Shown here one piece after another: positions 1 through 6,160 of a DNA stretch of 18,965 bases. Both the position numbers and the translations under genes were made by a program. The DNA comes from Candidatus Omnitrophota bacterium (GTDB taxonomy: Bacteria; Omnitrophota; Gorgyraeia; Zapsychrales; Zapsychraceae). The DNA lies in assembly GCA_029567025.1 (NCBI GenBank), contig JAKQLT010000080.1:1-18965 (forward strand), read 5' to 3'. Position 1 is the stretch's first letter, and each line of letters opens with the position of its first letter. The notes below the pieces were generated by a model. It saw nothing but the letters and a program-made list of their open reading frames with translations. It was not told where the DNA came from and did not search any database.

Positions 1-229
1 CAGTTGTTGATACATTATCTGTTAAATCAGCATCAACTTTAAGCTCTGTTTGTGTCATGAAAAAGTTTTGGTTATTTTTTTCAAAAGGCAACTTTGTTTG
101 TAAATCAAAATTTGTTCTTGAAACATAACTTGAATCAATGCTTCCACTGACTTTGATATTTTGAACGCTAGCAAAAGCTGGCATAGCGACCAAGCTCAAA
201 ATCACTAAAGCTAAAAGAATTTTTTTCAT
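1..229 (-). CDS. Porin-like / outer-membrane beta-barrel protein, N-terminal part (cut by window edge)
   Basis: Only the first 76 codons are inside the window. The reading frame begins with ATG at 229-227, preceded by a good Shine-Dalgarno sequence (AAGGAGAAGATAA-ATG). The first 19 residues (MKKILLALVILSLVAMPAFA) are a classic Sec signal peptide with an AFA cleavage site. The mature start runs ASVQNIKVSG-SIDSSYVSRT and later carries TELKVDADLTDN, an alternating polar/hydrophobic pattern expected of outer-membrane beta-strands. From memory, secreted proteins beginning SVxNIKVSG and ending an early strand with DADLTDNVS are typical of large putative porins in Omnitrophota-like genomes; this is family resemblance, not a database match. 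It has its own promoter and a leader of more than 200 nt. The remainder of the gene, and so its true length, cannot be seen. Confidence 0.75.
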   Translation of the reverse strand, partial: MKKILLALVILSLVAMPAFASVQNIKVSGSIDSSYVSRTNFDLQTKLPFEKNNQNFFMTQTELKVDADLTDNVSTT

Positions 230-306
230 TTATCTTCTCCTTAAATTAGTTTTAAAAACGATTCTAACTTAACCGATTATTTTATTTCTTATATCTTTAT
301 TTTTAA

Positions 307-335
307 CTAAGTTTCTCCCCCTATGAAGAACTTAG
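307..335 (-). repeat. Hairpin in the porin-gene leader
   Basis: CTAAGTT (307-313) is repeated as its exact reverse complement AACTTAG (329-335) around a 15-nt loop. On the transcript the loop carries a purine run (AGGGGGAGA) resembling a Shine-Dalgarno sequence, but it lies about 80 nt upstream of the start codon, so it is not the gene's own ribosome binding site. It could be an RNA-stability or regulatory hairpin. Confidence 0.45.
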
Positions 336-459
336 ATGTTTGCGTGTATTATCCAGCTTGATTTTCGACGATTCTCGACGCGGATTCTTACTCTTTAGTT
401 CACCCCCTTTCCCGCTCAAAATTAGAACCATCTCTGGGTAAAAGTTATAGAACGGTGTT

Positions 460-488
460 ATTTTTACACAAGACCTGCGGTCTGTCAA
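460..488 (-). promoter_or_regulatory. Promoter of the porin-like gene
   Basis: Read on the minus strand, a perfect -35 TTGACA lies at 488-483. After 16-17 nt it is followed by an A-rich -10 (TAAAAA or, with an extended TGT, AAAAAT) at 466-460. Transcription would start near 453, giving a leader of roughly 220 nt. A second weaker arrangement (TTGTGT, 16 nt, TATAAC) overlaps just downstream. The -35 is convincing; the exact -10 is uncertain. Confidence 0.55.
471..483. promoter_or_regulatory. Candidate operator palindrome between -35 and -10
   Basis: AGACC-TGC-GGTCT is a perfect 5+3+5 inverted repeat that fills the spacer of the porin promoter and touches the last base of the -35 box. A repressor bound there would block RNA polymerase. 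The arms are short, so chance is possible. No regulator gene is adjacent. Confidence 0.4.
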
Positions 489-567
489 ATATTTTTTAGA
501 AAAATTTTACTAGTTGGTTTTGTCACAAGAAACGCTCGAAATGGCTAAGAATAAACGGTTTCCATAA

Positions 568-913
568 TTAATATTTCATAAGCCCAGAAAGCATTTTACT
601 GATATCTTCAATATCTTTTCTGAGATTTAAAAACGTTTCTTCCTTTATCAGTCCTTTTCTCCTACAAATCTCTAAAATAGGCACGCATTCAAAGGCTGAT
701 CCTCGAGCAATCCTAAAGAAATTAATTCTGTCAGCTTTATGGAATCTTCCATTTCCTTCAGCAATATTGGTTGATATAGACAGCGCAGCTCTATTTAACT
801 GATCTACTAAATAATAATTCCCTTTTTGGAAAAGATTCGGTTAATTTACAAATTTTATCGGCAAAATCAACCGATTTCTTATATACATCTAAATTTTCGA
901 ATAAAAAAGCCAT
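568..913 (-). pseudogene. Four-helix-bundle protein (23S rRNA intervening-sequence type), frameshifted
   Basis: The frame starts at ATG 913-911 and reads MAFLFENLDVYKKSVDFADK then KICKLTESFPK, the hallmark N-terminus of the S23/IVP four-helix-bundle family (TIGR02436). It then runs into a stop. A different frame continues at once with YYLVDQLNRAALSISTNIAE and GNGRFHKADRINFFRIARGS, ending KMLSGLMKY-TAA at 568. Removing one base from the run at 820-827 (AAAAAGGG on the coding strand) restores one continuous 114-residue protein of normal family length. The break is therefore a single-base insertion or a sequencing error in a homopolymer. The start has no clear Shine-Dalgarno sequence. Family members sit inside 23S rRNA genes or are scattered as solo genes; this copy is beside a tRNA. 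Their molecular role is unproven. Confidence 0.85.
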
Positions 914-940
914 AAATATAGTCTTATTTACTAAAATAAA

Positions 941-1042
941 CGAAAAATCTTGAAAATCGATAATCGAGATTTGAACGCAATTAAAAATCTTTTTATTTTT
1001 TATAATTTTGTCAATTTTCAACTTTCGATTTTCAATTGCTCA
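941..1042. repeat. AT-rich inverted-repeat stretch between tRNA and four-helix-bundle gene
   Basis: TTGAAAATCGA (950-960) recurs as its exact reverse complement TCGATTTTCAA at 1025-1035, 64 nt apart. Further variants of the same 10-base motif (TCAATTTTCAA, GATTTTCAATTG) crowd 1012-1036. The stretch is almost pure A/T with short TTGAAAA-type units. I see no coding sense. Similar TTGAAAATTG-type runs commonly precede four-helix-bundle genes in environmental genomes; this is my impression, not a checked fact. Confidence 0.5.
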
Positions 1043-1064
1043 ATTTTTTCCCGCTGGGAAAAAA
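1043..1064 (-). terminator. Palindrome immediately 3' of tRNA-Arg, possible terminator or processing hairpin
   Basis: TTTTTTCCC (1044-1052) and GGGAAAAAA (1056-1064) form a perfect 9-bp stem around a 3-nt loop. The stem begins at the base next to the tRNA discriminator. It has no U-run after the stem on the minus strand, so it is not a textbook intrinsic terminator. It could end tRNA transcription or act as a 3' processing signal. Confidence 0.4.
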
Positions 1065-1138
1065 TGCCCCCGGGCCGAGTCGAACGGCCGACGCCGGCCT
1101 TAGGAGAGCCGCGCTCTATCCATCTGAGCTACGGGGGC
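1065..1138 (-). tRNA. tRNA-Arg (anticodon CCT)
   Basis: The minus strand folds into a complete 74-nt cloverleaf. The 7-bp acceptor is GCCCCCG/CGGGGGC, the D-stem GCTC/GAGC. The anticodon stem is CGGCT/GGCCG with loop CTCCTAA, placing CCT at 1104-1102. A 5-nt variable loop follows, then T-stem GGCCG/CGGCC with loop TTCGACT, and discriminator A at 1065. The anticodon CCT reads the rare arginine codon AGG. The 3' CCA is not encoded (TTTTTT follows), so CCA must be added by nucleotidyltransferase. A weak -10-like TATAAA lies 13 nt upstream of the tRNA 5' end, without a clear -35. The high GC of the tRNA contrasts with the very AT-rich flanks. Confidence 0.95.
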
Positions 1139-1240
1139 AAATGACCATATTTTTATACAATATTTTTCAAGAAAAATCTGCCCTCGCTTTGATTTCCATA
1201 ATAAAGTTAACAGAAAAATCAAAGAAGGCGCAAATACGCA

Positions 1241-1285
1241 TAAAAAAAGAATACCATGTTTCACACAAAAAAAGGAAACATGGTA
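1241..1285 (-). terminator. Strong intrinsic terminator of the glyS-to-TPR operon
   Basis: TACCATGTTTC (1252-1262) and GAAACATGGTA (1275-1285) are perfect 11-base inverted repeats around a 12-nt loop. On the minus strand they are followed by TTCTTTTTTT. The stem starts 11 nt after the TAG stop of the TPR gene, the normal layout for Rho-independent termination. Confidence 0.9.
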
Positions 1286-1295
1286 CAAAAACAAA

Positions 1296-1856
1296 CTATC
1301 GCCTGAATTGCTGAAGCGTATTTAAATATTCTAACGGCGCGTCATAACCCAAAATAACCGCTTCATCGCAATATTTAACCGCATCCGCATAATCGCCTAA
1401 ATGAAAAGAAACAATAGATAAATTGATATACGCGTTAAGATGATTCGGATTAAAATGAACCGCTTTTAAATAAGATTCTTTTGCTTTTTTCCCATCTTGA
1501 AGCTTTACATAAACATTGCCTAAATTATAGTAAAGTTCCGGATTTTGCGGAGCCAAGGAAATAGCTTTTTCGTATAAATCTTTGGCATTGACCAGCGCGC
1601 CTAAATTTTCTTCAATAAAGGCTAAACTTGAATAGGCATAAAGATTTTGCGGGTCTTTTCTCAAAACCTTTTTATACATTTCTTTGGCGCGATTATAATC
1701 ACGATTCTCGACGGATTTAAGAGCTTCTTTGACAAGCGCATCGATTTCTTCCTTATTATTATCGCCTTGGGCCACACAACTGCCTAAAAATAAAGAAACG
1801 ATAATAAGGAAATTGATAAAAAAAGATATGGAGATATTTTTCTTCTTGGCAGGCAT
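1296..1856 (-). CDS. TPR-repeat lipoprotein
   Basis: The 186-residue product starts with a basic stretch and a hydrophobic segment ending in a lipobox (LFLGSC, modified Cys27), so it is expected to be a lipoprotein anchored in the inner or outer membrane and facing the periplasm. Residues about 37-180 are built of roughly four tetratricopeptide repeats; readable units include NRDYNRAKEMYKKVLRKDPQ, LYEKAISLAPQNPELYYNLG, and AKESYLKAVHFNPNHLNAY. TPR proteins act as scaffolds for protein-protein contacts; the partner is unknown here. It is the last gene of the operon, 20 nt after apt, and ends at a strong terminator. No clear Shine-Dalgarno sequence precedes the ATG, so translation may depend on coupling to apt. 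Specific function cannot be assigned. Confidence 0.85.
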   Translation of the reverse strand: MPAKKKNISISFFINFLIIVSLFLGSCVAQGDNNKEEIDALVKEALKSVENRDYNRAKEMYKKVLRKDPQNLYAYSSLAFIEENLGALVNAKDLYEKAISLAPQNPELYYNLGNVYVKLQDGKKAKESYLKAVHFNPNHLNAYINLSIVSFHLGDYADAVKYCDEAVILGYDAPLEYLNTLQQFRR

Positions 1857-1876
1857 ATTAAAGAAATGAATAATAT

Positions 1877-2410
1877 TTAGTATTTAATCACAGAATACAA
1901 ATCAAAATCCTGTAATTTCTCTTTGCCTTTTAAGAACCTTAATTCAACGACAAACGCTAAACCCACAATAAGCGCTTTTTGTTCTTTGACAAGATCCGCG
2001 ACCGCTCTTATGGTTCCACCTGTAGCCAAAAGATCATCCACAATTAAAACACGCGCGTTTTCAGGAATAGCATCTTCATGAATTTCAAGCGTGTCTGTGC
2101 CATATTCTAAACTATAAGTAATATTATTAGTCTTATAAGGAAGTTTTCCTTTTTTACGGACAGGAATAAAACCCGCACCTAATTTATACGCCAAGGCCGC
2201 GCCAAAAATAAATCCGCGCGCCTCAACCGCAATAACAAAATCAATAGACTCATCTTTATAATTTTTCGCTAAAAGATTGATGGTTTTCTTAAACGCTTCT
2301 TTATCTTTTAAAAGCGTAGTAATATCTTTAAAAATAATTCCTTTTTTGGGAAAATCCGGAATGTCGCGGATATATTTTTTCAAATCTCCTTTTTTAATTT
2401 TAACAGCCAT
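1877..2410 (-). CDS. apt: Adenine phosphoribosyltransferase
   Basis: The 177-residue product matches Apt over its whole length. It condenses adenine with PRPP to give AMP in purine salvage, in the cytoplasm. Visible family marks are the N-terminal IRDIPDFPKKGIIFKDIT block (residues 14-31), the EARGF motif (63-67) and the PRPP-binding loop VLIVDDLLATGGT (121-133) with the paired Asp residues. Length is normal for bacterial Apt. The start at 2410 lies 5 nt after the stop of the sigma-factor gene, and its ribosome binding site (GAGAGGAA) lies inside the end of that gene, so the two are translationally close. Nothing unusual is seen in the sequence. Confidence 0.96.
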   Translation of the reverse strand: MAVKIKKGDLKKYIRDIPDFPKKGIIFKDITTLLKDKEAFKKTINLLAKNYKDESIDFVIAVEARGFIFGAALAYKLGAGFIPVRKKGKLPYKTNNITYSLEYGTDTLEIHEDAIPENARVLIVDDLLATGGTIRAVADLVKEQKALIVGLAFVVELRFLKGKEKLQDFDLYSVIKY

Positions 2411-2415
2411 CTTCT

Positions 2416-3279
2416 TTATTCCTCTCTTTCTTCTTCATTATCAAAATCGAAATCCGTTTGCGCGTCTCGCGATTGCTCATCACGATTTTTCAGAATCTCT
2501 TGAATTTTTTTAATCGTGACGGATTCAATTTGGCGAATACGCTCACGCGAAACGCCTAAAATTTTTGCGACTTGCGCCAAAGTGCGGCGTTCTCCATCGG
2601 ATAATCCATAACGAAGATCAATAATATTGCGTTCGCGCTCGTTTAAAAGATCTAAAAAGCTCATCGCGCGCTCTTTGTTGAAAAGCTCTTCGAGCTGCTG
2701 ATCGGGCGCGGCAATCGTATCATCAGGAATCATGTCTTTGACTTGTCCGTCGCCATCTTCGCCTAAAGGAGCATCCAAACTCGACATCTTAGAAATCGCG
2801 TTTTCAAGATCCCGCACTTTATCGACCGGCAAACGTAATTTTTTTGCAATTTCACCGACGCGCGGTTTATGATTTAATTTATGCGTTAATTTCTCAACCG
2901 CTTTTTTATACCGCAAAATTTCCTCGTTCATATAAACCGGCACGCGGATCATTTTACCTTGATCAATAATCGCGCGTGAAATGCCTTGCTTGATCCACCA
3001 TGCGGCATAAGTCGAAAAACGAAAACCTTTTTTCGGGTCAAATTTCTCTACCGCCCGCATTAAACCAATATTGCCTTCTTCAATCAAATCGCTTAAAGGA
3101 ATACCGAGATTGTTATACCGCTTGGCGATACTGATGACCAGGCGTAAATTCGCGCGGATCATTTTTTCCCGTGCGGCTTTGTCTCCTTTACGGACTAATT
3201 TAGATAAAGAAATTTCTTCTTCCGGCTTTAAAAGCGGAATCGGACGAACATCTTTTAAATAAGCTTTTATCGGATCCAT
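2416..3279 (-). CDS. RNA polymerase sigma-70 family factor, RpoD/RpoS-like, short form
   Basis: The product is 287 residues from the ATG at 3279. It contains region 1.2 (DPIKAYLKDV), region 2 with IRANLRLVISIAKRY, DLIEEGNIGLMRAVEKFDP and the -10-reading segment GFRFSTYAAWWIKQGISRAI, region 3 (about 115-190) and region 4 with the helix-turn-helix TLAQVAKILGVSRERIRQIE. It lacks region 1.1 and the long non-conserved insert of E. coli RpoD. The WW pair and Q that contact the -10 element are kept, so a TATAAT-like -10 is expected, fitting the promoters found here. The C-terminus carries an unusual acidic tail (DFDFDNEEEREE) beyond region 4.2. An in-frame GTG at 3300 would add seven residues, but it lies inside a GC palindrome without a ribosome binding site, so I prefer ATG 3279. 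Whether it is the primary or a group-2 sigma cannot be told here. Confidence 0.9.
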   Translation of the reverse strand: MDPIKAYLKDVRPIPLLKPEEEISLSKLVRKGDKAAREKMIRANLRLVISIAKRYNNLGIPLSDLIEEGNIGLMRAVEKFDPKKGFRFSTYAAWWIKQGISRAIIDQGKMIRVPVYMNEEILRYKKAVEKLTHKLNHKPRVGEIAKKLRLPVDKVRDLENAISKMSSLDAPLGEDGDGQVKDMIPDDTIAAPDQQLEELFNKERAMSFLDLLNERERNIIDLRYGLSDGERRTLAQVAKILGVSRERIRQIESVTIKKIQEILKNRDEQSRDAQTDFDFDNEEEREE

Positions 3280-3290
3280 ATCTCTTTTGA

Positions 3291-3319
3291 CCTTCCCCAC
3301 CCCGGGGGTGGGGAAAAGG
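3291..3319. repeat. GC-rich perfect palindrome between ppdK and the sigma gene
   Basis: TTCCCCACCCC (3293-3303) and GGGGTGGGGAA (3305-3315) are exact reverse complements around a single G. Outer CC/GG pairs could extend the stem with a small bulge. It is by far the most GC-rich block outside the tRNA in this area. It starts about 12 nt after the ppdK stop and ends about 12 nt before the sigma ATG. There is no U-run after it, so it is not a standard terminator. It may separate mRNA segments of different stability or act as a DNA-binding site. Confidence 0.7.
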
Positions 3320-3330
3320 TTAACATGGTT

Positions 3331-6135
3331 TTATTTTTTCTTAGCTGATTTTTTCCCTTTTATCTTAGATGAACCGCTACAACACTTCGCTTCAACAGCG
3401 GCTTGGGCCGCGGCTAAACGCGCAATTGGCACACGATACGGAGAACACGATACATAATTCATTCCCGCACGAACGCAGAATTTAACGCTTGCAGCTTCCC
3501 CGCCATGCTCGCCGCAAATCCCGACCTTTAAATGCGGACGCGTCGAGCGACCTCGTTCAATGCCGTATTTGACTAAAAGCCCGACGCCATTTTGATCTAA
3601 ACTTTGAAATGGATCCTCTTTAAAGATCGCTTTTCCGCCGTCTTTCTCGCTCGCTACATACGTCGGTAAAAATCGGCCCGCATCATCACGGGATAATCCT
3701 AAAGTCATTTGCGTTAAATCGTTTGTGCCGAATGAGAAAAATTCCGCGACTTCGGCTAATTGATCAGCTAATAATGCCGCGCGAGGAATTTCAATCATAG
3801 TCCCGACCATATAATGTAATTTCACTTTTGCGTCTTTAATTAATTGATCCGCTATTTGGCGCGTTTGAACTTCAAGAATTTTTAATTCTTTTTTATCAAT
3901 CGTTAACGGATGCATGATTTCCGGATAAACCTTAAAACCTTCTTTAGTGGCTTTAATCGCGGCTTCAATAATTGCGCGCACCTGCATTTCCAAAATTTCT
4001 GGATACGTAATACACAAACGGCATCCGCGATGACCTAACATCGGATTCGACTCATGAAGCTGTTCGCAACGATGTTTAATTTTATCGTGAGATAATCCGG
4101 TAATTTTACTTAATTTATCGACGCCCGCATCATCTTTTGGTGTAAATTCATGAAGAGGCGGATCAATCAAACGAATCGTGACAGGTTTGCCATTCATCGC
4201 TTTAAAAATACCATAAAAATCTTCACGCTGAATCGGAAGCAATTTAGCCAAAGCAGATTTTCTCGCCTCAAGCGTTTCCGCGACAATCATTTCTTGAATA
4301 GCCAAACGGCGTTCTTCGGTATCAAAAAACATATGTTCTGTTCGGCAAAGACCAATACCTTCAGCGCCCATATCAACCGCTTTTTGAGCGTCATACGGCG
4401 TATCCGCATTAGTACGGACATTAATCGTGCGAATTTCATCCGCCCATTTTAAAAGTGTTTCATAGGCTTTAGGAAGTTCTGGATCTTTTAAAGGAAAATT
4501 TCCGACATAAACTTCTCCGGAAGAACCATCAAGAGTAATAAAATCGCCTTGCTTAATCGTTTTTCCGCCAACAACCATTTCCTTTGCATCATAATTAATA
4601 TTTAAGGCTTCACATCCAACGATACAACATTTTCCCCAGCCACGCGCGACAACCGCGGCGTGCGACGTTTTTCCGCCGGTCGCGGTTAAAATCCCTTTAG
4701 CCGCATGCATACCGCCGACATCTTCCGGAGAAGTTTCTTTACGGACTAAAATAACTTTATCGCCTTTGCCCGCCATTTCTTCGGCTTCAGCGGCGGTAAA
4801 CACGACTTTACCGGCGGCCGCGCCAGGGATAGCATTAATCCCACCGGCTAAACGAGCGGCTTTTAATTCTTGCAAACTGACTTTTTTCGTATCAATAACC
4901 GGATAAAATAATCGTTCGATATCATCCGATGTTAGACGAGAAACCGCTTGTTCTTTAGTGATAACAGGTTTGACCGCCATATCCGCATATTTTTTCGGCA
5001 GGTAACCTTTTTTCACTAAATCATTTGCTTGGGCTTTTGTTAAGAGAGGTTTTGTCGCGTGATCGACAGCAATTTGAAAGGCCGCGGCCGGCGAACGTTT
5101 TCCCGTACGGCACTGCAACATATATAATTTTTGATCTTCAATGGTAAATTCCAAATCCTGCATTTCTTTATAATAAGACTCAAGAATCGCGCGCACCGCT
5201 AAAAGCTGGTCATACACTTTCGGCATTTGCTTTTGAAGAGTGGCCAACTTTAACGGCGTGCGAATACCGGCGACAACATCTTCTCCTTGCGCATTGATAA
5301 GATAATCTCCATAAAAAGTATTTTCACCGCTATTGGGATCGCGTGTGAAACAAACGCCGGTCCCGCTGTTATCTCCCTTATTTCCAAAAACCATCTGGAC
5401 AATATTAACCGCAGTTCCTTTTAAATCAGTGATTTTTTCGACTCGTCGGTAAGTCACAGCTTTTTCCGCTTCCCAGCTGTTGAAAACCGCCATGATGGCA
5501 CCCCACAATTGTTTATACGGATCTTGCGGAAAATCTTCACCTTTATTTTGCTTATAAAAAGCCTTGAATTGATCGCAAAGTTCTTTGAGTTTTTCAGCAG
5601 GAATTTCCGGATCTGTTTTGACCCCAAGCTTATGTTTCATATCATGAAGCATATCTTCCATCGGTTGCTTGGATAAACCCATAGCAGTTGAAGAAAACAT
5701 CTGGATAAATCGTCGGTAAGAATCATACGCAAAGCGCGGATTGCCGGTTTTCTTGGCTAAGCTCTCAACGGTTTTATCGTTAAGCCCGAGATTCAAAATC
5801 GTTTCTAACATGCCCGGCATAGAACGTGCCGCGCCCGAACGCACCGAAATCAAAAGAGGATCGTTGAGATCGCCAAATTTCTTTCCTGTATTTTTTTCAA
5901 GTTTTAAAACTGCCTCACGGACTTCTTTTTCTAATCCGGCAGGAAGTTTTCTTCCTAATTTATAATATTCCTCGCAGGTCTGAATTGTAATTGTAAAACC
6001 GGCCGGAACAGGAATGCCGATGGATGTCATTTCCATAAGGCCTATACCTTTACCGCCTAAAACATTCTTACTTAAATCTTCACCTTTTGCTTCCGCCTTG
6101 CCGGCGCCGTAAGAAAAAACGTGTTTCTTTGACAT
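3331..6135 (-). CDS. ppdK: Pyruvate, phosphate dikinase
   Basis: The 934-residue cytoplasmic enzyme interconverts pyruvate + ATP + Pi and phosphoenolpyruvate + AMP + PPi, linking glycolysis and gluconeogenesis. The N-terminal nucleotide-binding domain includes GGKGIGLMEM (27-36) and SVRSGAARSMPGMLETILNL (97-116). The swivelling phosphohistidine domain has TGGKTSHAAVVARG (486-499) with catalytic His492 and the regulatory Thr490. The C-terminal PEP/pyruvate barrel ends with YVSCSPYRVPIARLA, giving catalytic Cys897, after SFGTNDLTQMTLGLSRDD. It is somewhat longer than the usual ~875 residues, partly from a Cys/Lys-rich tail (KCCSGSSKIKGKKSAKKK). The ATG has a strong ribosome binding site (AAGGAAAGGTG) and lies 25 nt after glyS. 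No regulator of the DUF299 type is nearby. Confidence 0.98.
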   Translation of the reverse strand: MSKKHVFSYGAGKAEAKGEDLSKNVLGGKGIGLMEMTSIGIPVPAGFTITIQTCEEYYKLGRKLPAGLEKEVREAVLKLEKNTGKKFGDLNDPLLISVRSGAARSMPGMLETILNLGLNDKTVESLAKKTGNPRFAYDSYRRFIQMFSSTAMGLSKQPMEDMLHDMKHKLGVKTDPEIPAEKLKELCDQFKAFYKQNKGEDFPQDPYKQLWGAIMAVFNSWEAEKAVTYRRVEKITDLKGTAVNIVQMVFGNKGDNSGTGVCFTRDPNSGENTFYGDYLINAQGEDVVAGIRTPLKLATLQKQMPKVYDQLLAVRAILESYYKEMQDLEFTIEDQKLYMLQCRTGKRSPAAAFQIAVDHATKPLLTKAQANDLVKKGYLPKKYADMAVKPVITKEQAVSRLTSDDIERLFYPVIDTKKVSLQELKAARLAGGINAIPGAAAGKVVFTAAEAEEMAGKGDKVILVRKETSPEDVGGMHAAKGILTATGGKTSHAAVVARGWGKCCIVGCEALNINYDAKEMVVGGKTIKQGDFITLDGSSGEVYVGNFPLKDPELPKAYETLLKWADEIRTINVRTNADTPYDAQKAVDMGAEGIGLCRTEHMFFDTEERRLAIQEMIVAETLEARKSALAKLLPIQREDFYGIFKAMNGKPVTIRLIDPPLHEFTPKDDAGVDKLSKITGLSHDKIKHRCEQLHESNPMLGHRGCRLCITYPEILEMQVRAIIEAAIKATKEGFKVYPEIMHPLTIDKKELKILEVQTRQIADQLIKDAKVKLHYMVGTMIEIPRAALLADQLAEVAEFFSFGTNDLTQMTLGLSRDDAGRFLPTYVASEKDGGKAIFKEDPFQSLDQNGVGLLVKYGIERGRSTRPHLKVGICGEHGGEAASVKFCVRAGMNYVSCSPYRVPIARLAAAQAAVEAKCCSGSSKIKGKKSAKKK

Positions 6136-6160
6136 AATGCACCTTTCCTTAACTTTTTAT

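Larger units (their letters stand above)
230..567 (-). other. Gene-free stretch: long leader and promoter region of the porin-like gene
   Basis: No plausible coding frame is present here. On the minus strand it holds, in order of transcription, a sigma-70-like promoter (460-488) with a palindrome between its boxes, a G-rich leader segment (about 395-415), a near-direct repeat of about 10 bases (ATTTTCGACG / ATTCTCGACG on the plus strand, 361-380), a 7-bp hairpin (307-335), then AT-rich sequence and the ribosome binding site. I could not match the leader to a riboswitch consensus I know. Bases 490-567 hold nothing I can interpret. Confidence 0.6.

Noticed and set aside
230..480. Riboswitch in the porin leader (c-di-GMP, preQ1, fluoride considered)
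   Set aside because: None of the consensus motifs I know could be aligned; kept only as an unexplained leader.
1187..1224. Inverted repeat CTTTGATTT / AAATCAAAG with a 20-nt loop
   Set aside because: Not followed by a U-run and located after the real terminator; low-complexity AT sequence makes chance likely.
1036..1314. Open frames on both strands across the tRNA-Arg and the terminator
   Set aside because: They run through a cloverleaf tRNA and an intrinsic terminator, have no ribosome binding site, and code for nothing recognisable.
3280..3300. GTG start at 3300 for the sigma factor
   Set aside because: It lies within the palindrome without a Shine-Dalgarno sequence, and the conserved protein begins at MDPIKAYL.
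3267..3326. A 19-residue upstream frame starting at ATG 3326 and crossing the sigma start
   Set aside because: No ribosome binding site and the frame passes through the GC palindrome; more likely chance.
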